Source: QAMX01 sp964448855 (lineage in GTDB: Bacteria > Bacillota > Clostridia > Oscillospirales > QAMX01). From it: 24,145 bases of DNA. The number at the start of each line of letters is the position of its first letter. Positions within the stretch are counted from its first letter, which is position 1. The translations under genes were made by a program, and so were the position numbers. Under the pieces are notes generated by a model that was not told the DNA's origin, did no database searches, and was given only the letters and a program-made list of their open reading frames with translations. The stretch covers positions 1 to 24,145 of the forward strand of contig CAYUXI010000024.1 of assembly GCA_964448855.1 (NCBI GenBank), given 5' to 3'. Positions 13,647 to 21,703 of this stretch are shown in pieces.

Positions 13647-14526
13647 ATCGCACGGAGCCTTCGATTTTCCGCATGAATGCGGCGGTGCTCTCCGTACCGG
13701 AACGGTTGAAGCGCCCCAGACCAAACAGCGACTGCGCCGAGCGGGTGATCTGGTTGACGCGCTCCTCACAGGTCATCGTGCAGCGGAAGCCCAGCCCGGC
13801 GAGAATCCCATCCGCGCCGCGGCTGACCTGCCCGTAGGGGTAGACGAAGGCGGTCGGCGAAATCCCGCACTTCGTCTGCAACAGCGTTTGCAGCGTGCAG
13901 ACGTCCTCCGTCAGCGCCTGTGTATAGGCGGCCATGCCCTCCCCGCTCTTTCGCCCCGCCCCGCGCCGCGCCGCCTGGCGGTGCATATCATAGGAATGGT
14001 TCTGGATTTCCACCCGTCCGCTCTCACTCAGCGTGCGGATATCGTCCCACGTCAGGTGGGCATACGCCGGGTTCGGATCCGGCGTATCGGAATAGAGTGC
14101 CGTGTATCGGCCAATGACGGAGATGACGGCGCGCATCTCGTACCGTTCGAGCAGCGGCAGCAGATACGTCAGGTTGTTCAGATAGCCGTCGTCGAGCGTC
14201 AGCATCACCGGCTTCTCCGGCAGCGGCGTGCCCTCGTCCACATATGCGAGCAGGTCGGCGACCACAACCGTCTGATAGCCGTTGTCGCGCAGATAACGGA
14301 GATCCTCCTCCAGCGCAGTCGGCGTGATGACGTACATCCCCGTGCTGGCCGGATCCTTCAAAATGCTGTGGTACATGAGAATCGGCAGGCGCACCCCCGC
14401 ATCCGCCGATGCGCGCACACCGTCCGACCGGTTCACCGCCCGGAGCACCAGCAGCGCTGCGGCGACCAGCCCCAGCAGGCCGACCGTCAGCACGCGGGCT
14501 CGCTGTCCGTTTTTTACCCGTTTCAC
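13645..14526 (-). CDS. Membrane-anchored polysaccharide deacetylase (CE4/NodB)
   Basis: The 293-residue protein begins with a basic stretch and one membrane anchor (VLTVGLLGLVAAALLVLRAV, residues 12-31), so the catalytic domain faces outside. The NodB homology domain shows LPILMYHS (48-54), the metal/base motif TLDDGY with D112 and D113, the histidine pair H177 and H182 in NHSYDMH, and a C-terminal FVYPYG. Such enzymes remove N-acetyl groups from peptidoglycan or other surface glycans. A GTG start at 14526 with AAAGGA upstream places the anchor at the N-terminus. An ATG at 14613 would add 29 hydrophilic residues and lies across the divergent coaW promoter, so it is less likely. No separate terminator is seen; its stop lies in the cotJABC terminator. 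Confidence 0.87.
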   Translation of the reverse strand: MKRVKNGQRARVLTVGLLGLVAAALLVLRAVNRSDGVRASADAGVRLPILMYHSILKDPASTGMYVITPTALEEDLRYLRDNGYQTVVVADLLAYVDEGTPLPEKPVMLTLDDGYLNNLTYLLPLLERYEMRAVISVIGRYTALYSDTPDPNPAYAHLTWDDIRTLSESGRVEIQNHSYDMHRQAARRGAGRKSGEGMAAYTQALTEDVCTLQTLLQTKCGISPTAFVYPYGQVSRGADGILAGLGFRCTMTCEERVNQITRSAQSLFGLGRFNRSGTESTAAFMRKIEGSVR

Positions 14527-14568
14527 ACAAAATGCCGTCCTTTCCGTTGGCTTCTGCGCAGGCTGCCC

Positions 14569-14597
14569 TTGCCAAATGGCGGAAAATCCTGTATAAT
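14569..14597 (+). promoter_or_regulatory. Sigma-A promoter of the coaW-ruvX-HAD operon
   Basis: TTGCCA (14569-14574), a 17-bp spacer and TATAAT (14592-14597) give a leader of about 95 bases before ATG 14700. The divergent deacetylase promoter must lie in the same 170-base gap but is not clear. Confidence 0.8.
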
Positions 14598-14699
14598 TAT
14601 CTCCGTACATCATTCCGGTTCGTGCGCGGCACCTGCATGACCATATTGTATGACGCGGGTGCGGCGCATATGTCCGGATTCTCGGAGGTTTGTATTGTT

Positions 14700-15527
14700 A
14701 TGGGCATCATTATCGGCATCGACGTCGGCGGCTCCACCACGAAAATTGTCGGGATGCAGAATGGGCGCATGATTCACCCGCTGATGGTGAAGGCCAGCGA
14801 CCCTAAGGCATCGATTTTCGGCGCGTTTGGCCGCTTCCTGAATGACAACAATCTGCATCTTGACGACGTGGAACAGATTATGATGACCGGCGTCGGCGCG
14901 GCAGCCATCCATGAAAATATCTACGGCATCCCGACGGCACGAGTCGATGAATTCCGCGCCATCGGCCGCGGCGGGCTCTTTCTCTCCGGGCTGGAGCACG
15001 CCATCATTGTCAGCATGGGCACCGGTACGGCGCTGGTTGCGGCGGAGGGCGGCAACGCCTCGCACATCTGCGGCACCGGCATCGGCGGCGGCACGCTGCT
15101 CGGCCTCTCCAACCGGATGCTGAACATCCGCGATTTCGACTCGCTGATCGCGACGGCAGAGGGCGGGCAGCTCGATCACGTCGATCTGTTCGTCAACGAC
15201 CTGACCTCCGAACAGATTCCGACGCTCCCCGCCGGAACGACCGCCTCCAACTTCGGGCGGATTTCCGATCTGGCCGCGCCGGGCGACATCGCCATGGGCA
15301 TCATCAACCTCGTCTTTCAGTCCATCGGCGTCACCGCCGTGCTGGCTGCACGGCTGGAGCGCACCGATCAAATCGTCCTGATCGGCACCCTGACGGAGGT
15401 CAGCTATGCGCGGCGCATCTTCGACACCATGGAGCCGCTCTACGGCGTCCGCTTCCTGATTCCGCGCCATGCCGAATTCGCCACCAGCGCCGGTGCCGCG
15501 CTCTGCGAACCGGAAAGGCTGTGTTAA
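14700..15527 (+). CDS. coaW: Type II pantothenate kinase
   Basis: The 275-residue ASKHA-fold kinase phosphorylates pantothenate, the first step of coenzyme A synthesis. It is the eukaryote/Staphylococcus-like type II form: phosphate-binding GIDVGGSTTK at residues 6-15, MTGVGAAAIHENIYGIP, the catalytic-glutamate segment VDEFRAIGRGG, ATP-binding SMGTGTALV and GTGIGGGTLLGL. ATG 14700 follows CGGAGG with an 11-base gap, and the motif spacing matches the family from this start. It is the first gene of an operon with ruvX (three bases later) and a HAD hydrolase. Confidence 0.9.
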   Translation: MGIIIGIDVGGSTTKIVGMQNGRMIHPLMVKASDPKASIFGAFGRFLNDNNLHLDDVEQIMMTGVGAAAIHENIYGIPTARVDEFRAIGRGGLFLSGLEHAIIVSMGTGTALVAAEGGNASHICGTGIGGGTLLGLSNRMLNIRDFDSLIATAEGGQLDHVDLFVNDLTSEQIPTLPAGTTASNFGRISDLAAPGDIAMGIINLVFQSIGVTAVLAARLERTDQIVLIGTLTEVSYARRIFDTMEPLYGVRFLIPRHAEFATSAGAALCEPERLC

Positions 15528-15530
15528 CCG

Positions 15531-15959
15531 ATGGGGCGCGTCTGTGCCGTGGACTACGGCAGAACCCGAACCGGCCTCGCCTTCTCCGACCCCTCCCGGA
15601 CGTTTGTCGGCGAAACAACCGTCATTACTGAAAAAAATGAGCGCATCCTGGCCGATCAGCTCGCCACGCTGCTCGCCGCGCACGGTGTGGAGGCCATCGC
15701 CGTCGGCCTGCCGGTCAACATGGACGGCACCGTCGGCCCGCAGGGCGAAAAATGCCGCCGCTTTTCCGAGCTGCTCGCGGCGCGAACCGGTCTGCCGGTC
15801 ACGCTGATCGATGAACGCCGCACCACCATCGACGCCCACCGGATTCTGACCGAAAACGGCGTCTTCCGACAGAAGCGGAAGGAAACTGTCGATGCGGTGG
15901 CGGCCTCCCTGATTCTCGAAATTTTCCTGAAGCGTCTGGCGGCGGGAGGCGTTCAATGA
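15531..15959 (+). CDS. ruvX: RuvX/YqgF-type RNase H-fold nuclease
   Basis: The 142-residue protein is the YqgF/RuvX family, known as a putative Holliday-junction resolvase and a nuclease in pre-16S rRNA end maturation. Visible motifs are AVDYGRTRTGLA with D8, AVGLPVNMDGTVGPQGEK, LIDERRTTIDAH and KRKETVDAVAASLILE, which together supply the acidic active site. Length is typical. ATG 15531 is three bases after the coaW stop, and its own stop overlaps the start of the next gene by four bases (ATGA), so translation is coupled. It is probably essential or near-essential. Confidence 0.93.
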   Translation: MGRVCAVDYGRTRTGLAFSDPSRTFVGETTVITEKNERILADQLATLLAAHGVEAIAVGLPVNMDGTVGPQGEKCRRFSELLAARTGLPVTLIDERRTTIDAHRILTENGVFRQKRKETVDAVAASLILEIFLKRLAAGGVQ

Positions 15960-16642
15960 AAGCCTATCAGCTCTATCTGTTTGACGCCGATGAGACGCTG
16001 TTCGATTTTCGCCGGGCAGAGGGTGCTGCACTGGCAATCGCGCTGCGCTCCTTTGGGATCGCCTGCACCGATGCAATCCTGGCGTGCTATCACGATGTGA
16101 ATGACGCGCTCTGGAAGCAGCTGGAAATCGGCCGCATCACGCGGGACGTCCTGAAATGGACGCGCTTTCAGCAGCTCGCCGATGCGATGCAGCTCTCGCT
16201 GGAGCCGCATACCGCCAATGAGCGGTTCATGGCGGCGCTCGCAACCCGCGCCGACCTGATCGACGGTGCGGCTGACGTCTGCCGTTCGCTGGCCGCACAC
16301 GGCAAAACGCTCTGCATCATCTCCAACGGCACCACCTCCGTCCAGCGGCCGCGCTTTGCTCGCTCCGGGCTGGCCCCCTGCTTTCACACGCTGTTTTTGT
16401 CGGAGGAAATCGGCGTCGCCAAGCCGGATCCGCGCTTTTTTGACGCCGTATTCCAGGCGTTCCCGCAGGTGGCGCGCAGCGAAATGCTCGTCGTCGGCGA
16501 TTCGCTCACCTCGGATATCGCCGGCGGGCTGGCCGCCGGGCTGGACACCTGCTGGTTCCATCCGACCGGCGCACCGGCTCCGGCTGAGCCAAAGCCGACC
16601 TTTTCCATCCGCTCGCTTTCGGAGCTGCTCACGGCCCTGTAG
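15956..16642 (+). CDS. HAD-family nucleotidase, YjjG-like
   Basis: The 228-residue hydrolase has all four HAD motifs: FDADET with nucleophile D10 and acid/base D12, IISNGTTSVQ (motif II), the lysine of AKPDPRFF (motif III) and VVGDSLTSDI (motif IV). The helical cap between residues 20 and 95 and the overall sequence resemble YjjG, a pyrimidine nucleotidase that clears non-canonical nucleoside monophosphates. The ATG overlaps the ruvX stop, placing the gene third in the coaW-ruvX operon. Only a weak terminator-like hairpin (16702-16743) follows. A general sugar-phosphate phosphatase role cannot be excluded. Confidence 0.85.
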   Translation: MKAYQLYLFDADETLFDFRRAEGAALAIALRSFGIACTDAILACYHDVNDALWKQLEIGRITRDVLKWTRFQQLADAMQLSLEPHTANERFMAALATRADLIDGAADVCRSLAAHGKTLCIISNGTTSVQRPRFARSGLAPCFHTLFLSEEIGVAKPDPRFFDAVFQAFPQVARSEMLVVGDSLTSDIAGGLAAGLDTCWFHPTGAPAPAEPKPTFSIRSLSELLTAL

Positions 16643-16701
16643 TGCCCGGGCGCGGTGCGGTGTTCGTCTTCCATTTCCTTCCGTCAAATTGACCGTTTTT
16701 G

Positions 16702-16743
16702 TCTGCCGTTTGTCTGCTGATTCCGGGCAAAGGGCAGATTTTT
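16702..16743 (+). terminator. Weak terminator candidate after the HAD gene
   Basis: TCTGCC (16702-16707) can pair with GGCAGA (16733-16738), followed by five T residues. The stem is short and the loop long. The rest of 16643-16774 holds a C8 run (16766-16773) and small direct repeats but no gene. Confidence 0.35.
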
Positions 16744-16774
16744 CCGGATTCAACCCCGGGTTTTACCCCCCCCA

Positions 16775-16803
16775 TTGACAAAATGTTACGAATATGGTAT
16801 AAT
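16775..16803 (+). promoter_or_regulatory. Sigma-A promoter of the zinc-ribbon membrane gene
   Basis: TTGACA (16775-16780), a 17-bp spacer and TATAAT (16798-16803) are full consensus. The leader contains a GCCGGT/ACCGGC hairpin (16834-16848) and a CCTGATCAGG palindrome (16860-16869) that overlaps the AGGAGG ribosome site. An eight-C run sits one base upstream of the -35. Confidence 0.92.
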
Positions 16804-16878
16804 CAGCCTGAAACATTTCAAATATGGGCAGAAGCCGGTGCAACCGGCCATTCACCCAACCTGATCAGGAGGGTTTTT

Positions 16879-17367
16879 ATGAAAAAACGTCCGATTCTCG
16901 CATTCGTCCCTGCCATTCTGGCTGTCCTGTCGTTCCTCTGCTTTGCCATGCCGTTCCTGTCGATCACCTTTTGGGGTCAGACCGCTACCGCATCCGGCTT
17001 TGCGCTGCTCGATGAAAGCGGCGTCCCCGGTTCATACATTTTCGGCTTCCTGCTCGCCATTCTGAACATCTTCGTCGCAGCCGGCGCCATCTTCCTCCGC
17101 AAGCTGAACATCGCAGTTGCACCGGTCAGCTTCTTCGCATTCCTGTTCGTCCTCATCGGCATGGGTGACACCGGTGCTGACTTCGGCGTTGGCCTGATTT
17201 TCTTCATCATCCTCAGCATTGCCAACGTTGTCTGCCCCTTCCTTGCACTCAAGGCCACCAAGAAAAAGGTGCAGCCGGTCGCTGCTCCGGCCTTCTGCAA
17301 GAACTGCGGTTCGCAGATCGCTCCGGATGCCGCTTTCTGCAACAACTGTGGCACACCGCGTGAGTAA
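16879..17367 (+). CDS. Four-helix membrane protein with C-terminal zinc ribbon
   Basis: The 162-residue protein has four hydrophobic segments (about 8-28, 52-72, 78-96 and 102-124), a basic linker (KATKKK) and a C-terminal zinc ribbon with C140, C143, C154 and C157 (CKNCG...CNNCG). Zinc-ribbon-tailed membrane proteins are common in Clostridia, but their function is not established. The ribbon should face the cytoplasm given the even number of helices and the basic linker. ATG 16879 has AGGAGG six bases upstream. The gene stands alone between its own consensus promoter and a terminator, which suggests high expression. Confidence 0.8.
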   Translation: MKKRPILAFVPAILAVLSFLCFAMPFLSITFWGQTATASGFALLDESGVPGSYIFGFLLAILNIFVAAGAIFLRKLNIAVAPVSFFAFLFVLIGMGDTGADFGVGLIFFIILSIANVVCPFLALKATKKKVQPVAAPAFCKNCGSQIAPDAAFCNNCGTPRE

Positions 17368-17398
17368 TTACAGCGGTTCCAAGCATTCTATCTGACAC

Positions 17399-17447
17399 AA
17401 ACGGGCGCACCGTCTTCGGGCTTCGAGGGCTGTGCGTCTGTTTTTTT
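17399..17447 (+). terminator. Terminator after the zinc-ribbon gene
   Basis: AAACGGGCGCAC (17399-17410) pairs with GTGCGTCTGTTT (17432-17443) with two G-U pairs, enclosing a small CTTCG/CGAGG hairpin. Seven T residues (17441-17447) close it. Confidence 0.75.
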
Positions 17448-17467
17448 CAGCCGGTGCGATTTTCTGT

Positions 17468-17496
17468 TTGCAATCCGCTGGGCGCTGTGTTATAAT
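17468..17496 (+). promoter_or_regulatory. Sigma-A promoter of the mannosidase-ThuA operon
   Basis: TTGCAA (17468-17473), a 17-bp spacer and an extended -10 (TGT before TATAAT, 17491-17496) predict a transcript start near 17503. Confidence 0.85.
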
Positions 17497-17511
17497 ACGG
17501 TTGATGGTATG

Positions 17512-17531
17512 CTGCGCACAGGTGTGCGCAG
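17512..17531. promoter_or_regulatory. 9-bp-arm inverted repeat at the mannosidase transcript start
   Basis: CTGCGCACA (17512-17520), GG, TGTGCGCAG (17523-17531) is a perfect inverted repeat about 10 bases after the predicted transcript start and just before the ribosome site. It could be a repressor operator or an RNA hairpin. Confidence 0.6.
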
Positions 17532-17553
17532 AATCTGAAGGGAGGACCCGACT

Positions 17554-20370
17554 TTGACCAGTCTTGAAAAACTGAATACCATTCTGGCGCAGGAATCCCA
17601 TTCCTATTGGAGCGGCCGCATCGCCGCGGAGCTGGCCTACGCTGACAAGCTGTCGTTTACGCTGGACGGGCGATATCAGCGCGAGATTGAAAACGTGCTG
17701 GACGTTTTGCTCGCATCCCTTTCCACAGACGGCATCATCACGGATGCCGCGGCGCAATTCGCCGAGACGCTCCTTTCCCCGCTCTCCGAAGCGGCCAAGC
17801 AGCTGACCATGCTCTGCATCGGCCACGCGCACATCGATATGAACTGGCAATGGGGCTTCCACGAAACCGCCTCGCTCACGGTGGACACGTTCCGCACCAT
17901 GCTGGAATTGATGGAGGAATACCCCAATTTCACGTTTGCGCAGTCGCAGGCGTCTGTTTACCGCATCATTGAGGAATACGCGCCCTGGATGCTGGACGAG
18001 ATTCGCCGCCGTGTGGCCGAGGGCCGCTGGGAAGTGACGGCGTCCTCCTGGGTCGAGCCGGACAAGAATCTGCCGTCCGGCGAATCCCTTGCGCGCCACA
18101 TTCTGACGACGAAGCGCTATCTCTCCGAGCTGATTCCGACCGTGAAGCCGGAAAACCTGACCATTGACTTTGTGCCGGATACGTTCGGCCATTCCGCGAA
18201 TATCCCCGAAATTTGCACGGCGGGTGGCGTCCGGTACTACTACCACTGCCGCGGCAACAACGACCACGGCATCTATCGCTGGCGCTCTGCGTCCGGCTCG
18301 GAGCTGCTGGTTTTCCGCGACCCGACCTGGTACAACGGCGCGATCTGCCCCCGCATGGCGGAGCATCTGCCGGAATTCTGCAAGCTCTACAACATCGACT
18401 GCTACCTCAAGATCTATGGCGTCGGCGACCACGGCGGCGGCCCGACCCGCCGCGATCTGGAACGGCTGCAGGATATGGCCACATGGCCGGTCATGCCGAC
18501 GATTCGCCCCGGCACGATGCACGAATTTTTCAGCCGCATCGACCGCCCCGAAAACGATTTCCCGGTGCTCACCGGGGAGCAGAATTACGTGTTCTCCGGC
18601 TGCTACACCTCGCAGTCCCGCATCAAGATGGCCAACCGCATCGGCGAAGACCGCCTGTACGATGCGGAGGTTCTCGCCTCGGCGGCGCAGCTCGCCGGCG
18701 GCGACAAGCTGGCGGCCTCCTTTGATCGCGCATGGCGCGGCGTTCTGTTCAACCATTTCCACGACATTCTGCCGGGCAGTGGCGTGACCGAAACACGCGA
18801 ATATGCGCTCGGCCTCTTCCAGGAGAGCATGGCCGCCACCCGCATCAACGCCAACCGCGCCATGCAGACGCTGTCGGAGCAGATCGACACGAGCTCCATT
18901 CCGCTCGACGATGACCGCCTGACCATTTCCGAGGGCAGCGGTGTCGGGTTCGGCAGCAGCGAAGCGATGCATTTCACGCTCGCAAGCGCCGGGCGCGGAC
19001 GCGGCAAGACACGCGCCTTCTCCGTTTTCAACACGACCATGTACCCCTGGCACGGGCTGATTTCGCTCACGGTCTGGGAATGGCCGGGCGACGTCAAGCG
19101 GATTCGCGTCCGCACACCGGACGGAACGGTGCTGCCCGCTCAGCTGATGGAAAACGGCACCTGGTTCTGGGATCACCATTTCCTCCGCCTGTCGGTCGAT
19201 GCATCGGTTCCGGCGCTCGGCTATACCACGCTGATCGTCGATGAAGCGCCGCCGGAGCGCACCCTCTATTTCCCGAAAACCCACGACCGCGTTGATCTGC
19301 ACAACGATGCGCCGATTGTGCTGGAAAACGACTGCATTCGCGCCGTATTTGACCGCACAACGATGAAATGCATCGAGCTCACCGACCTCCGCGACAAGCA
19401 TACCCTGACGCCGCCGGAGGGCTCCTGCTTCTTCCGCCTGATCGAAGAGGACACCGTCCACGGGATGACCGCCTGGCGTGTCGGCGGCCGGATGCAGGTC
19501 ATTGACCTCAACGCCGCGCAGCCGGTGCGGATTCTCCGCGAGGTCAGCGGCGACGTGGAGCAGTCCGTCACCTATCAGGTGCCGTTCCGCAGCTCCACCA
19601 TGGACGTCACTGTCCGCCTGGCAACGCATTCTGCTCTGCTGGAATTTGAGGTTCAGGCCGACTTCCGCGAGGTCGGTTCGAAGACCTTTGTGCCGCAGCT
19701 GGCCTTTGCCGTGCCGCTTGCGTATTCGGCGCGGTCGTTTGTCAACGATATTCCCATGGCCGTCACGGAGCGCGGCGCGATGGCGTACGATGTCCCGTGC
19801 CGGAGCTTCACCATGGCCAAGCACGAAGGCCGCAGGGAGCTGCTGCCCTCCGTCCTGCTGACGACCGATTCCAAGTACGGCTTCCGCAACGAAACGACGG
19901 AGCTGGGCGTTTCGCTGATTCGTGCCACCATCGACCCGGATCCGACGCCGGAGTTCGGGATGCACCATTTCCGCATCGGTGTCGGTGTGGTCAGCCAGCC
20001 CGACTACGACGCGTGCCTGCGCCTTGCCACCCAGTTTGCGCATCCGTGCCCCTCTGCCAGCATTCCGCTCGGTGATTCGAAGCACGAAAAGAGCCTGCCG
20101 CTGAGCAGCGCTTTTTGCCGCGTCGAGGGTCAGAATGTCGCGCTGTCGGCCATCAAGCCGTCCGAGGACGGGAGCGGCATCGTGGTGCGCGTGTACAACG
20201 CCGCCCCGCAGGAAACAACCTGCCAGCTGTACTTCCGCATCCGTCCGAAGGGTGCCTATGTCTGCGACCTGAACGAAACCACCTGCACACCCATCGCCTT
20301 CACAGGCAAAACCCTGACCCTGACGCTGCCGCCGCACGGCATCCGGAGCGTCAAGCTGCTGGCCGAATAA
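17554..20370 (+). CDS. Alpha-mannosidase, GH38
   Basis: The 938-residue enzyme has the GH38 layout: a catalytic barrel, a central three-helix region and a C-terminal beta-rich half. Zinc ligands H91 and D95 lie in GHAHIDMNWQW, and the nucleophile D209 lies in PDTFGHSANIPEI; SSWVEPDKNLPSGESL and NHFHDILPGSG are also family hallmarks. It releases alpha-linked mannose, probably from imported N-glycan or mannan fragments. There is no signal peptide, so it is cytoplasmic. The start is TTG 17554, with AGGGAGG eight bases upstream; no ATG lies nearby in frame. Length is near that of bacterial GH38 enzymes. It is co-transcribed with the ThuA-like gene 66 bases downstream, with no terminator between. 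Confidence 0.95.
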   Translation: MTSLEKLNTILAQESHSYWSGRIAAELAYADKLSFTLDGRYQREIENVLDVLLASLSTDGIITDAAAQFAETLLSPLSEAAKQLTMLCIGHAHIDMNWQWGFHETASLTVDTFRTMLELMEEYPNFTFAQSQASVYRIIEEYAPWMLDEIRRRVAEGRWEVTASSWVEPDKNLPSGESLARHILTTKRYLSELIPTVKPENLTIDFVPDTFGHSANIPEICTAGGVRYYYHCRGNNDHGIYRWRSASGSELLVFRDPTWYNGAICPRMAEHLPEFCKLYNIDCYLKIYGVGDHGGGPTRRDLERLQDMATWPVMPTIRPGTMHEFFSRIDRPENDFPVLTGEQNYVFSGCYTSQSRIKMANRIGEDRLYDAEVLASAAQLAGGDKLAASFDRAWRGVLFNHFHDILPGSGVTETREYALGLFQESMAATRINANRAMQTLSEQIDTSSIPLDDDRLTISEGSGVGFGSSEAMHFTLASAGRGRGKTRAFSVFNTTMYPWHGLISLTVWEWPGDVKRIRVRTPDGTVLPAQLMENGTWFWDHHFLRLSVDASVPALGYTTLIVDEAPPERTLYFPKTHDRVDLHNDAPIVLENDCIRAVFDRTTMKCIELTDLRDKHTLTPPEGSCFFRLIEEDTVHGMTAWRVGGRMQVIDLNAAQPVRILREVSGDVEQSVTYQVPFRSSTMDVTVRLATHSALLEFEVQADFREVGSKTFVPQLAFAVPLAYSARSFVNDIPMAVTERGAMAYDVPCRSFTMAKHEGRRELLPSVLLTTDSKYGFRNETTELGVSLIRATIDPDPTPEFGMHHFRIGVGVVSQPDYDACLRLATQFAHPCPSASIPLGDSKHEKSLPLSSAFCRVEGQNVALSAIKPSEDGSGIVVRVYNAAPQETTCQLYFRIRPKGAYVCDLNETTCTPIAFTGKTLTLTLPPHGIRSVKLLAE

Positions 20371-20436
20371 GTCGCGCAGCATTTTGTCACACGCATGATC
20401 TGTCATCCATTTCAACGGTCTGAAAGGAGTATTCAT

Positions 20437-21183
20437 ATGAGAATTACTGTCTGGAACGAATTTGAACACGAAAAACACAGCGAAACCGTCCGCGCCATCT
20501 ACCCGAACGGCATTCACGGCTGCATCGCCGACTTCCTGCGCGAGGCCGGCTATGACGTCACCACCGCGACGCTGGATATGCCGGAGCACGGCCTGACGCA
20601 GGAGGTGCTGGACAACACGGATGTCCTGTTCTGGTGGGGTCACATGGCGCACCACAAGGTCAGCGATGAAATTGTGCAGCGCGTCTATGACCGCGTGATG
20701 AACGGCATGGGTCTGGTGGCACTCCACTCGGCACACGCCTCCAAGATCTTCTGCAAGCTGATGGGCACGCAGTCCTGCGATTTGAAGTGGCGCGAATCCG
20801 GCGACACGGAAATCATGTGGGTCACCAGCCCGAACCACCCGATCGTGGAGGGCATCGGCGACCGCCTGGTCATTCCGGAGGAAGAGACCTACGGCGAGCA
20901 TTTCAACATCCCGGAGCCGGACGAGCTGGTCATGATCAGCTGGTTCTCCGGCGGCGAAGTGTTCCGCAGCGGCTGCTGCTTCAAGCGCGGCAACGGCCGG
21001 ATCTTCTACTTTAAGCCCGGCCATGAGAGCTTCCCGGTCTACCACCAGAAGGAAGTGCAGAAGGTGCTGATCAATGCCGCCAAATGGGCGTGCCCGACCA
21101 GCGAAAAGCCGTTCCGCTATGGCCATTTCCCCGTCAAACCGATTGACGAAATCAACGAACAGCTTGCCAAAAACGAACAGTAA
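20437..21183 (+). CDS. ThuA-domain protein (glutamine-amidotransferase-like fold)
   Basis: The 248-residue protein matches the ThuA (trehalose utilisation) family: ITVWNEFEHEK at the start, TDVLFWWGHMAHH (61-73), GLVALHSAHASKIF (92-105) and ISWFSGGEVFRSG. The family adopts a class I amidotransferase-like fold but lacks its catalytic cysteine, and occurs in sugar-catabolic loci; the reaction is unclear for most members. AAAGGAG lies seven to eight bases before ATG 20437. It follows the GH38 mannosidase in one operon, so a role in handling the released sugar or a modified glycoside is a reasonable inference. A strong terminator follows. Confidence 0.9.
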   Translation: MRITVWNEFEHEKHSETVRAIYPNGIHGCIADFLREAGYDVTTATLDMPEHGLTQEVLDNTDVLFWWGHMAHHKVSDEIVQRVYDRVMNGMGLVALHSAHASKIFCKLMGTQSCDLKWRESGDTEIMWVTSPNHPIVEGIGDRLVIPEEETYGEHFNIPEPDELVMISWFSGGEVFRSGCCFKRGNGRIFYFKPGHESFPVYHQKEVQKVLINAAKWACPTSEKPFRYGHFPVKPIDEINEQLAKNEQ

Positions 21184-21189
21184 ACGAAT

Positions 21190-21219
21190 CGGCGGAGGGA
21201 TTTCCTCCGCCGGTTTTTT
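21190..21219 (+). terminator. Terminator of the mannosidase-ThuA operon
   Basis: CGGCGGAGG (21190-21198), loop GATTT, CCTCCGCCG (21204-21212), then G and six T residues. Confidence 0.95.
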
Positions 21220-21314
21220 GTGCGCAGAAGATTCCGGTGGGGACAGAGGATTCCCGGCGGGTGTGGCCAGCTGCGACAGACCTCAAAAAGCATCGTCCTT
21301 TTTGGGGAAAACAC

Positions 21315-21347
21315 TTGACAAGCTGAATACTTCGTGATACAATGTAT
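21315..21347 (+). promoter_or_regulatory. Sigma-A promoter with overlapping palindrome upstream of the PadR-type gene
   Basis: TTGACA (21315-21320), a 17-bp spacer and TACAAT (21338-21343) form the promoter. The -10 lies inside the perfect palindrome ATACA-A-TGTAT (21337-21347), a plausible autoregulatory operator for the PadR-family product encoded 20 bases downstream. Confidence 0.8.
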
Positions 21348-21367
21348 ATCGTAACAGGAGGTATTGC

Positions 21368-21703
21368 ATGGACACTCAGTTGAAGCGTGGTCTGTTGGAT
21401 GTTTCTGTTCTGGCGGCGATCAAGGACAGGGATTCCTACGGATATGAAATCAAAAAAGAGATGAAGCCGTATATTGAGCTTTCCGAATCGACATTATACA
21501 CCATCCTGAAGCGCCTGGAAGCCGCGAATATGCTGACCGTTCGCACCGTTGAGCACGGTGGCCGACTCCGGAAATATTACCACATTACCGATGCGGGTCT
21601 GAAGCGCATCGAGGATTTCAGGGCAGAGTGGAACGAAATTTTAGCGATTTATCGCTTTGTTACAAAGGAGGATGCTGGGAATGAATCAACAGACCTTTCT
21701 TGA
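21368..21703 (+). CDS. PadR-family transcriptional regulator
   Basis: The 111-residue protein is a PadR winged-helix regulator: KRGLLDVSVLAAIKDRDSYGYEI, the recognition-helix region LSESTLYTILKRLEAANML, and the wing RLRKYYHITDAGLKRI. PadR proteins with a short C-terminal dimerisation helix, as here, usually repress their own operon and respond to envelope stress or small molecules. ATG 21368 has AGGAGG six bases upstream. Its 3' end overlaps the HAAS-domain gene by 23 bases, so the two are coupled. The order PadR, HAAS/DUF1700, DUF4097 is a recurrent Firmicutes cassette. Confidence 0.93.
   Translation: MDTQLKRGLLDVSVLAAIKDRDSYGYEIKKEMKPYIELSESTLYTILKRLEAANMLTVRTVEHGGRLRKYYHITDAGLKRIEDFRAEWNEILAIYRFVTKEDAGNESTDLS

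Noticed and set aside
14610..16076. 488-codon minus-strand frame opposite coaW and ruvX
   Set aside because: Antisense shadow of three tightly packed plus-strand genes with intact active-site motifs.
17368..21126. A continuous 1252-codon open frame on the minus strand opposite the mannosidase and ThuA genes
   Set aside because: It is antisense to two unmistakable enzymes, has no recognisable domain, and results from G/C-ending codons on the plus strand leaving few antisense stops.
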